Source: Gp6-AA40 sp963741135
GTDB lineage: Bacteria > Acidobacteriota > Vicinamibacteria > Vicinamibacterales > UBA2999
Assembly (NCBI GenBank): GCA_963741135.1
Contig: CAVUHC010000006.1
Span: 372,001 to 436,000, forward strand
Length of the DNA: 64,000 nt
Direction: 5' to 3'
Below the pieces are notes generated by a model, which was not told the origin of the DNA, did no database searches, and saw nothing but the letters and a program-made list of their open reading frames with translations. Below, one piece after another: positions 41,883-49,480 of this stretch. A program made the position numbers and the translations under genes. Within the stretch, counting starts at the first letter, position 1, and the number at the start of each line of letters is the position of its first letter.

Positions 41883-41938
41883 GGCTTGGGCCGCGGCACT
41901 CGGCAATGCGGTTGAGCAGGCGCGCCCGGGGCTCTCAG

Positions 41939-42415
41939 CTATGGTTCCAGACCGAGCTCATAAGCGATGAGCTTGGCGCCTTCGTCAAGCGCCCATCGGA
42001 GATCACGACATGTGGTCCACCAGCGATCCGGATCCGCAGCTTCGCAGTGCGTTCCGCGCATTTCGACCTCTACGGCAGTTCCGCTCATTTCCCGGCGAAT
42101 CGCAAACCCCGCTCGTCTCAAATGGTATTTCGACGTGACGACGATGATCCGGCGCCAGCGCTTCGTACGAGGCTTCAGGCATTTGGTGCGTCAGCACGAT
42201 CTGGGGGGCGTAGCCTTCTTTGAACAGGTCGGCCGCCAGCGGGCGATCCATGCTCGTTCCGGCAAGCACGGCGATCGCGTCTGCCTTCTGAAGCGGATCT
42301 TCCCTTCAGAAAATGTCCGACCTGCGTGAATCCGTACGCGGCGAGGACGCGAGTGTAATCAGCGCGACGGCAACAAGCGTGCGGCGTGACGTTTGGCGTG
42401 TGGGAGAGCTCGAGG
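41939..42415 (-). pseudogene. Decayed YdcF/ElyC-like (DUF218) gene
   Basis: Three minus-strand frames carry successive parts of one protein. RQTSRRTLVAVALITLA is a probable N-terminal anchor. VLAAYGFTQVGHFLK and then EDPLQKADAIAVLAG...YAPQIVLTHQMPE are the DUF218 core. Finally RWRRIIVVTSKYHLRRAGFA...LIAYELGLEP ends at TAG 41939. Frame changes occur near 42355, 42300 and 42165, and the stretch normally found between VLTHQMPE and RRIIVVTS (some 40-50 residues) is missing. This combination of deletion and shifts means a true pseudogene. YdcF-like proteins act in cell-envelope polysaccharide metabolism. Confidence 0.8.
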
Positions 42416-42434
42416 CTGGCAAGGGGACAGCGCG

Positions 42435-42478
42435 AATCCCCGGCCCCGCCGGGGGCCGGGCCTCGTAATGCGGGGATT
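42435..42478. terminator. Nested hairpin between decayed gene and second cold-shock gene
   Basis: CCCGGCCCC (42439-42447), GCCG, GGGGCCGGG (42452-42460) is a perfect 9-bp stem. Outer arms AATCCCCG (42435-42442) and CGGGGATT (42471-42478) are also complementary but overlap the inner arm, so the two folds are alternatives. It ends at the stop of the minus-strand cold-shock gene and may terminate its transcript. Confidence 0.55.
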
Positions 42479-42683
42479 ACCCTTCGATCAGTCGAACGTC
42501 ACCGGCGCGGGGGCCTTTCGTTGAGTCCTCTGCCGTGAACTCCACGCGCTGCCCTTCGCGAAGCAGCTCGAAGACGGCGCCCCGGACGGAGCTGCGGTGG
42601 AAAAAGTGTTCGATGCCGCCCTCATCGCGAATGAATCCGAACCCCTTGTCGATGAGGAGACGTGCGATAGTCCCGTTCGGCAT
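42477..42683 (-). CDS. Cold-shock domain protein (second copy)
   Basis: This 68-aa cold-shock domain protein closely resembles the copy at 41679. It begins MPNGTIARLLIDKGFGFIRD, then EHFFHRSSVRG, GQRVEFTAEDSTKGPRAGDV. RNP1 and RNP2 residues are conserved, so nucleic-acid binding is expected. The start is ATG 42683 with GGAGGGA upstream; the open frame to 42809 was dropped because it is unconserved. The two copies face each other around a pseudogene, an arrangement that allows inversion by recombination. Confidence 0.93.
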   Translation of the reverse strand: MPNGTIARLLIDKGFGFIRDEGGIEHFFHRSSVRGAVFELLREGQRVEFTAEDSTKGPRAGDVRLIEG

Positions 42684-42901
42684 AGCCGTGTCCCTCCGAT
42701 GCGCGAAAGCCTGAGACAATCTCAGACGCTTCCAGGACCGCTCGATGAGCGGACGTATGAAGCCATGAAGGAACCGCGGCCCAGACGCGCGCCGGCGTAA
42801 GCTCGGCAAGTGTAGGGAGTGCAGGCACTGAAGTCAAGGCACGCCCGAACTCCTTTCGACTGTGTTAGTTGGTGGGCTCCGATGGTACCCTCAGCATTTC
42901 G

Positions 42902-43756
42902 ATGAAGACCATACTCCTTTCGATCGTGGTGCCCGCGTACAACGAAGCAGGACGCATTGCGCACACCGTGTCGGAGGTTGCGGCAGAGCTCAATCGCCTT
43001 GGCATCGACGCCGAGGTGGTAGTCGTGGACGACGGCAGCGCCGACGCGACTGCGTCGATCGTCGCAGACGCCTCGCACTTGGATTCCAGAATACGGCTCG
43101 TCCGCACGGCGCACGCGGGCAAAGGCGCCGCGGTGCGTCGCGGGATGCTCGAAGCGGCGGGCGCGTGGAGGTTCCTGGCGGACGCGGACCTCTCGATGCC
43201 CATCTCCGAGTTACGGCGATTCATGCCCGCCTTCGCCGAAGGCTTCGGCGCGGCAAGCCCCGCCTCCGCCGAAGCCCACGGCGAGGCAACGGGGTCCGAC
43301 GCGACGCACGCCGACGTGCTCGTAGGGTCGCGAGAGGCGGGCGGCGCCACGCGCATCGGCGAACCCTGGTCGCGTCATGCAATCGGCCGCGTCTTCAACT
43401 GGTGCGTGAAGCTGCTCGTGCTGCGCGGGGTCGACGACACCCAGTGCGGGTTCAAGCTGTTCAGCGCCCACGCAGCGGAGACACTGTTCCCGCTGCAGCG
43501 CCTTGACGGGTTCGGTTTCGATGTCGAGATCCTCTTCCTCGCACGGCGCGCGGGACTTGTCATACGCGAGATTCCGGTGACGTGGGAGTACGGCCGAGAG
43601 AGCAAGGTTAGTATCGCGTCGGGTGCGCGCGGGTTTCTCGATCTCGTCAAGATCCGGTGGAACCAGCTGCGTGGCGCGTACCCGCCTCCGGTACGCCCGG
43701 GGCGTCCGCTCGCCGACGCCGCGCGTCCTGCGAGCTCCAAAGAAAGCTCTTGGTGA
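42902..43756 (+). CDS. Family 2 glycosyltransferase, polyprenyl-phosphate sugar transferase type
   Basis: This GT-A fold enzyme of 284 aa resembles dolichyl/undecaprenyl-phosphate glycosyltransferases. Motifs are SIVVPAYNEAGRI, VVVDDGSADAT, the DxD region FLADADLSMP, QCGFKLFSAHAAETLF and FGFDVEILFLARRAG. It lacks the C-terminal membrane helices of GtrB. About 24 extra residues (around AEGFGAASPASAEAHGEATG) precede DVLVGSRE and are coded by a palindromic repeat. ATG 42902 is preferred; an in-frame GTG at 42869 would add 11 residues. Its stop overlaps the next start as GTGA. It probably makes a lipid-linked sugar for the following membrane protein. Confidence 0.88.
   Translation: MKTILLSIVVPAYNEAGRIAHTVSEVAAELNRLGIDAEVVVVDDGSADATASIVADASHLDSRIRLVRTAHAGKGAAVRRGMLEAAGAWRFLADADLSMPISELRRFMPAFAEGFGAASPASAEAHGEATGSDATHADVLVGSREAGGATRIGEPWSRHAIGRVFNWCVKLLVLRGVDDTQCGFKLFSAHAAETLFPLQRLDGFGFDVEILFLARRAGLVIREIPVTWEYGRESKVSIASGARGFLDLVKIRWNQLRGAYPPPVRPGRPLADAARPASSKESSW
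43231..43296. repeat. Palindromic GCCGAAGG/CTTCGGC repeat inserted in glycosyltransferase coding sequence
   Basis: CGCCGAAGGCTTCGGCG (43234-43250) is a near-perfect palindrome. It is followed by GCGGCAAGCCCCGCCTCCGC and a second CGCCGAAGCC...GGCGAGGCAA block. The stretch is in frame and codes residues with no counterpart in related glycosyltransferases, so it looks like a small repeat tolerated inside a loop. Confidence 0.6.
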
Positions 43757-45165
43757 GCCGTCGCGCGATCGCGTGGACCATGACTGCGATCATGGCGATC
43801 GCGGTGTGCGACAGCCTCGCGAGGATTCCCGTGCAGGTGACGGACAGTCTCGTCCCGATCCTCCAGGCGCAGCAGACATCCTCCGTCGCATCCGCGTTCA
43901 TCGGCAGTCTCGGCGCCGCGTATCTGCGGCCGATGCGGATCGCGCAGATCCAGGCGCTCTTCGAGCTCTCGAACGGCCATTACTTTCTCGCGTACAAGGC
44001 GTTCCACATCGCGATGGTGATCGCGTGTTTCGTGTTGTTCCTTCTCGCGATTGATGTGGGGACAGCCGGCGGACTCGCGGCGCTTCCGCTAGCGCTCACC
44101 GTTCTTGTGGGCCTCCATACGTTCCGCGGGATGGTGTGGGAGGCTTATCCCATCAACCACTTCCTCGAGATCGCGGTGTTCTGCCTGTTCGCGCTCGCGC
44201 TCGCCAAATCACGCGGTGGGTGGTGGGTCGACCTGGCCGCGGCGGTCACGTTTGTCGCAGCGTCGCTCACGCTCGAGTCGGGCCTGCTTGTCTGGGTGGT
44301 CATCGTCACCGCGTGGCTTGTCGGATTCCGGGGCGTGTCGACACGGGGCGTGATCGCACTCACGGGACTGCTTGCCGTGTATTTCCTCGTGCGCTTTCCC
44401 TATCTCGGTACCGGAGCGCCGACGCTTGCGGAACGCAGCTCAGGTTTCGGCTTCGGCCGGCTCGAGCCCGCGGAGCTCGTACGCCGCTTCGACGCGTGGC
44501 CGTATGGTTTCTATGCCTACAACGTGGCGAGCTCGCTCATCTCGGTACTGCTCTCCGAGCCGCGCGGCGGGACGTGGACGGCGCTTGCCGATCTCTCGGT
44601 GCGCCGCATATCACCGGGCACCGTTGTCAACCTGATGTCGTCTGTCATCACGACCGTCGTGATCGGCTGGTTCATCCTCACGCGCGTGCGCAGGTGGCGC
44701 GCGTCGCAAATTGATGACGCAGATCGAATCTGCGTGGTGTCTGTGGCGGTACTCGTTGCGAATGCTGCGATGAGCTACGGCTACACGAAGGACGAGATCA
44801 TGAGTCCGGGCGGCGTGTTCTACGCGCTTGCCGCTTTCGTTGCGATGCGCGAGCTCCTGGTGTGGGTCGGTCGGCAGCCGCGAGCGCGCTGGAAGAGCGC
44901 CGTCTGCGGTTTTGCGCTGGCGGCAGCATCAACCGGCTGGGCCGTCCGAACCGTTGGCCTTCACTACCAGATGCAGATGATGGCCTTCGCGGTCCGGAAT
45001 GAGTGGGTGTATGTTGACGACTGGCTTGCCAGGCAGCGGGCGGCACCAACGACGGCGGAAGGCACGCAGATTGTCAACACACTCAGGGACGATGCGTTCG
45101 CGCGCACTGCGGTGAATCCATACCTTCAGGCACAGGCCGCGCGTGCGTTGAGGCTCTTTCCATGA
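43753..45165 (+). CDS. Polytopic membrane protein, possible GT-C glycosyltransferase
   Basis: This 470-aa integral membrane protein has roughly ten to eleven hydrophobic helices and no firm family assignment. The first periplasmic-type loop (about residues 20-55, DSLARIPVQVTDSLVPILQ) is followed by alternating helices such as VIACFVLFLLAI and LLVWVVIVTAWLVGF. The general shape fits GT-C enzymes that use polyprenyl-phosphate sugars, matching the preceding GT2 gene, but the catalytic acidic motif is not obvious. The start is GTG 43753, overlapping the GT2 stop. It ends in ATGA shared with the ankyrin gene. Confidence 0.75.
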   Translation: MSRRAIAWTMTAIMAIAVCDSLARIPVQVTDSLVPILQAQQTSSVASAFIGSLGAAYLRPMRIAQIQALFELSNGHYFLAYKAFHIAMVIACFVLFLLAIDVGTAGGLAALPLALTVLVGLHTFRGMVWEAYPINHFLEIAVFCLFALALAKSRGGWWVDLAAAVTFVAASLTLESGLLVWVVIVTAWLVGFRGVSTRGVIALTGLLAVYFLVRFPYLGTGAPTLAERSSGFGFGRLEPAELVRRFDAWPYGFYAYNVASSLISVLLSEPRGGTWTALADLSVRRISPGTVVNLMSSVITTVVIGWFILTRVRRWRASQIDDADRICVVSVAVLVANAAMSYGYTKDEIMSPGGVFYALAAFVAMRELLVWVGRQPRARWKSAVCGFALAAASTGWAVRTVGLHYQMQMMAFAVRNEWVYVDDWLARQRAAPTTAEGTQIVNTLRDDAFARTAVNPYLQAQAARALRLFP

Positions 45166-45608
45166 GGCAGTGGCCGGCGTTCTGCGTTGGTTTGCCGGGA
45201 ACGCTGGTCATCGTCGGATTGGCGGCGTGGCTGGTTGCGTCGTGGCTCGGCTTGCCGTTCGCGGCGGCGGGCAACAGCATCACACTCTCAGAGGCGGCAA
45301 TGCTTGCCGATCACGCCGACGTCGTGCGGCTGACGTCCCAAGGCGCGGACCCGAATGCCCCCGCGCGCGTGCGCTCCGGGCTTCTCGACTTCAGCGAGCA
45401 TGTGATGTCACCTCTCGAAGCAGCCACGCGCTCGCGCCAGTCGGGAATCATGCGGTTGCTGATTGATTCGGGCGCCGGGATTACTGCCACCAATTACCCG
45501 GATTTATGGTGTTCGGCGAGCCGCGTGCCCAACAACCAGGACGTTATGGCCTTCCTGGACGCCCATCGGCCCGCGGGACTTGCTGGAAACGGCACTTGCC
45601 AGCCGTAG
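45162..45608 (+). CDS. Small membrane-anchored ankyrin-repeat protein
   Basis: This 148-aa protein has an N-terminal membrane helix (about residues 10-35, LPGTLVIVGLAAWLVASWLG) and two ankyrin-like repeats: LSEAAMLADHADVVRLTSQGADPN and SPLEAATRSRQSGIMRLLIDSG. It probably faces the periplasm or sits at the membrane as an interaction module. Its ATG overlaps the stop of the membrane protein, making a coupled GT2-membrane protein-ankyrin operon. Two cysteines near the C-terminus could form a disulfide if exported. The partner is unknown. Confidence 0.75.
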   Translation: MRQWPAFCVGLPGTLVIVGLAAWLVASWLGLPFAAAGNSITLSEAAMLADHADVVRLTSQGADPNAPARVRSGLLDFSEHVMSPLEAATRSRQSGIMRLLIDSGAGITATNYPDLWCSASRVPNNQDVMAFLDAHRPAGLAGNGTCQP

Positions 45609-45648
45609 CCCCAACGGAAGAGTGAGGCCCGGCCGTGCGCTCGCGGTG

Positions 45649-46581
45649 TTACGCAAGAGCGCGCGTTGACGAACGCGAGCGGCCGCGTGGGTTCGGCGCG
45701 GTCACCGCGGCCTCGAATCGCGCCGCGATCGGAGCGAAGGCGGCCGTTGGCCCTTGCCAGTGCAGCTCGTCGACAGAATCGAACAGCGGGATGTCGGATC
45801 GGAGCGTCGCGAGATCGCGGAACAAGAAGGCGCGCTCGCGCTCGCGCTCGAGCGCCTGCGCCAGCGCACTTGGACGAGCGGCGTTCACTCCCCATGTGCG
45901 CCAATCCGGAGGAATCGATTCAAGATGACCGTACTTCGCGAGCACGGCGGCAGAGGATTTTGCGCCCCAGCCCGGCACGCCTGGATAGCCGTCCGCGCTG
46001 TCGCCCACGAGGGCCAGGTAGTCGGGGATTGAGAGCGGGGGCACGCCGAATTTCGCGATGATGCCGGCTTCGTCGCGGACCGTGCGCGTCCGACGGTCCA
46101 TCTGCACGATACGTGTGCCGCGCACGCATTGCGCCAGATCCTTGTCGGGCGTGCAGATGATCACACGTTCGACGCGTGGATCTCGAGCCGCCGCGGCGGC
46201 GGCGGAGGCCAGCGCATCATCGGCCTCGAACTCGATCATCGGCCAGGTCGCGATTCCAAGGGCGGCCAGTGCCTCTTCGAGCAGTGGGAATTGGGCGAGG
46301 AGGTCGGCGTCGATTCCCTCGCCGGTCTTGTAGTCAGGCCAGAGGCGGTTACGGAACGATTCGATCACATGGTCGGTGGCGACTCCCACGTACCTGGCGC
46401 CCCCAGTGATCATCCCGAGAACGGACGCGATGACGCCGCGCACGCTGCCGACCTCTTGACCGTCCCGGTCACGTGCGGATGGGAGGGCGTAGTAGTGCCG
46501 GAACAGCTCGTAGGTCCCGTCGATGAGGTAAACGTCCAGCGCAGGCTCCCGGATGAAAGTATCATCATCGGTCCGGCTCAA
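45649..46581 (-). CDS. 5'-3' exonuclease (PolA N-terminal/FEN-like), stand-alone
   Basis: This flap-endonuclease fold protein of about 310 aa has no polymerase domain. Metal-site motifs are VYLIDGTYELFRHYYALP, FEADDALAS and IICTPDKDLAQCV. The helix-3-turn-helix DNA clamp is PDYLALVGDSADGYPGVPGWGAKSSAA. No ATG or GTG lies close to the conserved start; TTG 46581 is the most suitable start, and it falls in the loop of a palindromic repeat, so the exact start is uncertain. It is divergent from a LigC-type ligase and near a LigD-type polymerase, suggesting removal of 5' flaps during gap or end repair. Confidence 0.85.
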   Translation of the reverse strand: MSRTDDDTFIREPALDVYLIDGTYELFRHYYALPSARDRDGQEVGSVRGVIASVLGMITGGARYVGVATDHVIESFRNRLWPDYKTGEGIDADLLAQFPLLEEALAALGIATWPMIEFEADDALASAAAAAARDPRVERVIICTPDKDLAQCVRGTRIVQMDRRTRTVRDEAGIIAKFGVPPLSIPDYLALVGDSADGYPGVPGWGAKSSAAVLAKYGHLESIPPDWRTWGVNAARPSALAQALERERERAFLFRDLATLRSDIPLFDSVDELHWQGPTAAFAPIAARFEAAVTAPNPRGRSRSSTRALA

Positions 46582-46629
46582 GCCGGACGCTACCGATGAT
46601 GATCGGTCGTGTCCGCCTTTCAGGCGGAC
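46561..46629. repeat. Nested palindromes between divergent repair genes
   Basis: GTCCGGC-TCAA-GCCGGAC (46571-46588) lies inside arms ATCATCATCGGT (46561-46572) and ACCGATGATGAT (46592-46603), a perfect 12-bp inverted repeat sharing two bases with the inner arm. GTCCGCC-TTTCA-GGCGGAC (46611-46629) follows. They occupy the space from which both the exonuclease and the ligase must be transcribed, so an operator role is possible as well as membership in the dispersed palindrome family. Confidence 0.75.
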
Positions 46630-46643
46630 CAAACCCAGACGAG

Positions 46644-47750
46644 ATGTCGACCGACCCCCCGACCGGCTTCGCGCTCGCGCCCCCAATCGAGCCGATGCTC
46701 GCGAAGCTTGCCGAGAAACTCCCCATGGGGGGACCGTTCTTGTATGAGCCCAAATGGGACGGGTTTCGCGCCATCGTTTTTCGCGGGGTATCCGAGGTCT
46801 TGATTCAAAGTCGCGATTTGCGACCGCTCGACCGCTACTTTCCTGAGCTCCACGCGGTCTTTCTAGAGAGGTTACCGGACGGCTGCGTTGTCGACGGCGA
46901 AATTGTGATCGCCACGCCTCGCGGGCTCGATTTCGACGCGCTCCAGCTTCGCCTTCATCCCGCCGCGTCACGCGTGGCGAAGCTCGCGAAGGAAACGCCG
47001 GCGCAGTTCGTGGCGTTCGACGTGCTGGCGATCGACGGGCGGGATGTGCGCTCCGAGCCGCAGGGCGGCCGCCGCGTCCTGCTCGAAGAGCTACTCGCGG
47101 AGGTGAAACCGCCGATCCACCTTACGCCAATGACGCGCGATCCCGCAGTGGCGTCAGAGTGGCTCTCGCGGTTCGAGGGGGCCGGCCTCGACGGCGTGAT
47201 TGCCAAGCCCGAACACGAGATCTATCAGCCGGGCAAGCGCGCGATGATCAAGGTGAAACACGCCCGCACAGCCGACTGCGTCGTGGCTGGCTTTCGCTGG
47301 CACAAGAACGGAAAGAACGTGCTCGTCGGCTCGTTGTTGCTTGGACTGTACGACGACAGGGGCAAGCTGCATCACGTCGGCGTGACCTCGTCATTCACGA
47401 TGGTGGCCCGAAAAGAGCTTGCGATCGAGCTCGCACCGTTGCGGGAGCGCGCCGTCGAGGAGCACCCCTGGCGCGCGTGGGCCGAAGCATCCGGCGGTGA
47501 GACGACGCGCATGCCCGGAGGCCAGAGTCGTTGGAGCGCCGGCAAGGATCTGTCCTGGGAGCCGCTGCGCATCGAGCGTGTCTGTGAGGTCAAGTACGAC
47601 CACATGCAGGGGCCGCGGTTTCGCCATGCGGCGGTCTTTCAGCGCTGGCGCCCGGACAAGAGGCCGAGCGACTGCCGCTATGACCAGCTCGACGTCACGA
47701 CGCCTTACGAGCTCGAGAAGGTCTTCGGGGCGGCGCGCCACGAGCGCTGA
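46644..47750 (+). CDS. ligC: ATP-dependent DNA ligase, LigC/LigD-ligase type
   Basis: This enzyme seals DNA nicks using ATP. The 368-aa protein has motif I EPKWDGFRA with the adenylated Lys37, motif III region VAFDVLAIDGRDVR, motif IV LDGVIAKP, motif V MIKVKHARTADCVV, and a C-terminal OB domain (LLLGLYDDRGKLHHVGV, RFRHAAVFQRWRPDK). This is the small LigC-like form, not the NAD+-dependent LigA. ATG 46644 is chosen by alignment. The gene converges with the LigD-type polymerase and overlaps it by 56 bases. Ku is not encoded in the window. Confidence 0.93.
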   Translation: MSTDPPTGFALAPPIEPMLAKLAEKLPMGGPFLYEPKWDGFRAIVFRGVSEVLIQSRDLRPLDRYFPELHAVFLERLPDGCVVDGEIVIATPRGLDFDALQLRLHPAASRVAKLAKETPAQFVAFDVLAIDGRDVRSEPQGGRRVLLEELLAEVKPPIHLTPMTRDPAVASEWLSRFEGAGLDGVIAKPEHEIYQPGKRAMIKVKHARTADCVVAGFRWHKNGKNVLVGSLLLGLYDDRGKLHHVGVTSSFTMVARKELAIELAPLRERAVEEHPWRAWAEASGGETTRMPGGQSRWSAGKDLSWEPLRIERVCEVKYDHMQGPRFRHAAVFQRWRPDKRPSDCRYDQLDVTTPYELEKVFGAARHER

Positions 47751-49008
47751 CGCTGCTCCAGTCGTCAGGAGCGTCGTCCGGATCGAGCGCTTCCTGACCC
47801 GGTCGAAGGTCGACGGGCACGTGCTGCAGGTTCACCCGAATCCGCGTCCACGTACGAAACCGGCCACGCATGGCATCGACGAGCACGTCTTCGGGTGCCA
47901 GATGCGCGGCTGCCTCGGGGTGACGCGACCGCCAACGCTCGAGCCCCGCGAGCCCATCGTCTTTCCGCCGCGCGCGGCCGATCTCGATCAGAGGACGGCT
48001 CGGCGTACGCCTCCGCGAGGGTTGCACACGCGCCGGTTCACCGGGCTGTTTCTGGTAGTGAGGCGGCCACGGTGCATCGCCCAGCCCCTCGCGTTCCTGA
48101 CGCGCCGAAAGCTCCAGGACCCCCGCGATCGAGCACGGATGCAGATCCATGCCTGCATGCCGATCGCCCATCTCGGCAAAGCGCGAAGGCATGGTGCCGA
48201 GCGTGAAGTCTCCAGGCTCACAGGCGTCGACCTCGTCCCAGGTGAGCGGAGCCGACACGCGCGCGTCAGGTCTCGGCCGCACCGAGTACGCCGCGGCAAT
48301 CGTCCGGTCTTTCGCGTTCTGGTTGTAGTCGAGGAAAACGCCGTGGCGCTCTTCTTTCCACCATTTGCTCGTCGCGAGGTCCGGAACGCGCCGCTCGACC
48401 TCGCGTGCGAGCGCCAGCGCGGCCCGTCGAACCTCGTCGAACGTCCAGCGGCGCTCGATACGCACGTATACGTGGATACCGCGCGACCCTGATGTTTTCG
48501 GCCAGCCCACGAGGCCGAAGTCGCCCAGGGTTGCGCGCACCACACCCGCCACCTCGCGGACGTGCGCCCACGTCACTCCCGGGACAGGATCAAGGTCTAC
48601 GCGGAGCTCGTCGGGATGGTCGAGATCGTCCGCGCGAACCGGATGCGGGTGAAGCTCGAGACACGCGAGATTTGCCATCCAGGCGAGTGCGGCCGCGTCG
48701 CGCGGCACCACTTCTTCGGCGCTGCGGCCGGATGGAAACCGCAAGGTAACGACGTCGATCCACGGAGGCCGCGCGCCCGGCGCCCGCTTCTGATAGAAGA
48801 ACTCGCCATCGATACCGTTCGGATAGCGCACGAGCACATTGGGTCGCCCGCCGGCGGCTCTCAGCGCACCGTCCGCCACCGCGAGGTAGTAGCGCGCGAG
48901 GTCCAGCTTCGTATACCCCGGTTGCGGAAAGAGCACCTTACGCGGATTCGAGATCGCCACTTCGCGGCCCGCGACGGTAAGGAGTTCTCGTTCGGTCTGG
49001 CTGGGCAT
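47695..49008 (-). CDS. LigD-type DNA polymerase/primase (PolD)
   Basis: This archaeo-eukaryotic primase superfamily polymerase of 437 aa is related to the polymerase domain of LigD. It has EVAISNPRKVLFPQPGYTK, the catalytic pair in RVDLDPVPG (Asp138 and Asp140), KTSGSRGIHVYV with His179, and WKEERHGVFLDYNQNAKDRT. The C-terminal 130 residues beyond the domain are Arg/Pro-rich and poorly conserved. The separate ligase and exonuclease genes next to it mimic a split LigD. It probably fills short gaps with ribo- or deoxynucleotides. ATG 49008 is preferred over 49101. Confidence 0.92.
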   Translation of the reverse strand: MPSQTERELLTVAGREVAISNPRKVLFPQPGYTKLDLARYYLAVADGALRAAGGRPNVLVRYPNGIDGEFFYQKRAPGARPPWIDVVTLRFPSGRSAEEVVPRDAAALAWMANLACLELHPHPVRADDLDHPDELRVDLDPVPGVTWAHVREVAGVVRATLGDFGLVGWPKTSGSRGIHVYVRIERRWTFDEVRRAALALAREVERRVPDLATSKWWKEERHGVFLDYNQNAKDRTIAAAYSVRPRPDARVSAPLTWDEVDACEPGDFTLGTMPSRFAEMGDRHAGMDLHPCSIAGVLELSARQEREGLGDAPWPPHYQKQPGEPARVQPSRRRTPSRPLIEIGRARRKDDGLAGLERWRSRHPEAAAHLAPEDVLVDAMRGRFRTWTRIRVNLQHVPVDLRPGQEALDPDDAPDDWSSVSARGAPPRRPSRARKAS

Positions 49009-49052
49009 CGATGGAGTGGTTCCGGATGCGTCGTATGGTCTCGACGGCACAT

Positions 49053-49395
49053 CTACAATGTTGGCTCTTCTAATGGTGTCGACGTGCGATGCTGAAGCCA
49101 ACGGAGAGGGCAGGCGATCACCGCATGCAACCCAATAGCAACGAAAAACTGGCTCGCGATCACCGTCGGCAGGTAATAGCGTTCCCTACGTACTGCATTC
49201 CTGACACTCCCACTTGCTCGATGTGGGGTCGAGCGTCAGCAGGAGGTCTGTGTAGTGGTACGCAGAGGAGATCCAGCCGGATTCATCGCCATGAAAAGGA
49301 GTTTCGTCAATCCCCGGGAAGATCGTGGCTCCGGCGGCAATGCACACCAGGCTCGCGACAATTGCCAACCTCACTGAACTGCTGCAGCGACACAC
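49053..49395 (-). pseudogene. Remnant of a GT39-like membrane glycosyltransferase
   Basis: From GTG 49395 a frame of 69 codons reads a signal/membrane segment and then IFPGIDETPFHGDESGWISS, DLLLTLDPTSSKWECQECST. This is the N-terminus of a dolichyl-phosphate-mannose protein mannosyltransferase-like enzyme. It meets TAG where tryptophan is expected. In another frame just after, ERYYLPTVIASQFFVAIGLH and a stop at 49053 resemble the extreme C-terminus of the same kind of protein. The several hundred residues between are missing. So this is a deletion remnant with a nonsense change. Confidence 0.75.
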
Positions 49396-49480
49396 TTCGC
49401 CGCCCGAATCACCAACCCGGCGACCGGGCGCCGAGAATCAGTACGTCGTATTTCACGATTCGAGCGTCCTGCTCTTCGCC

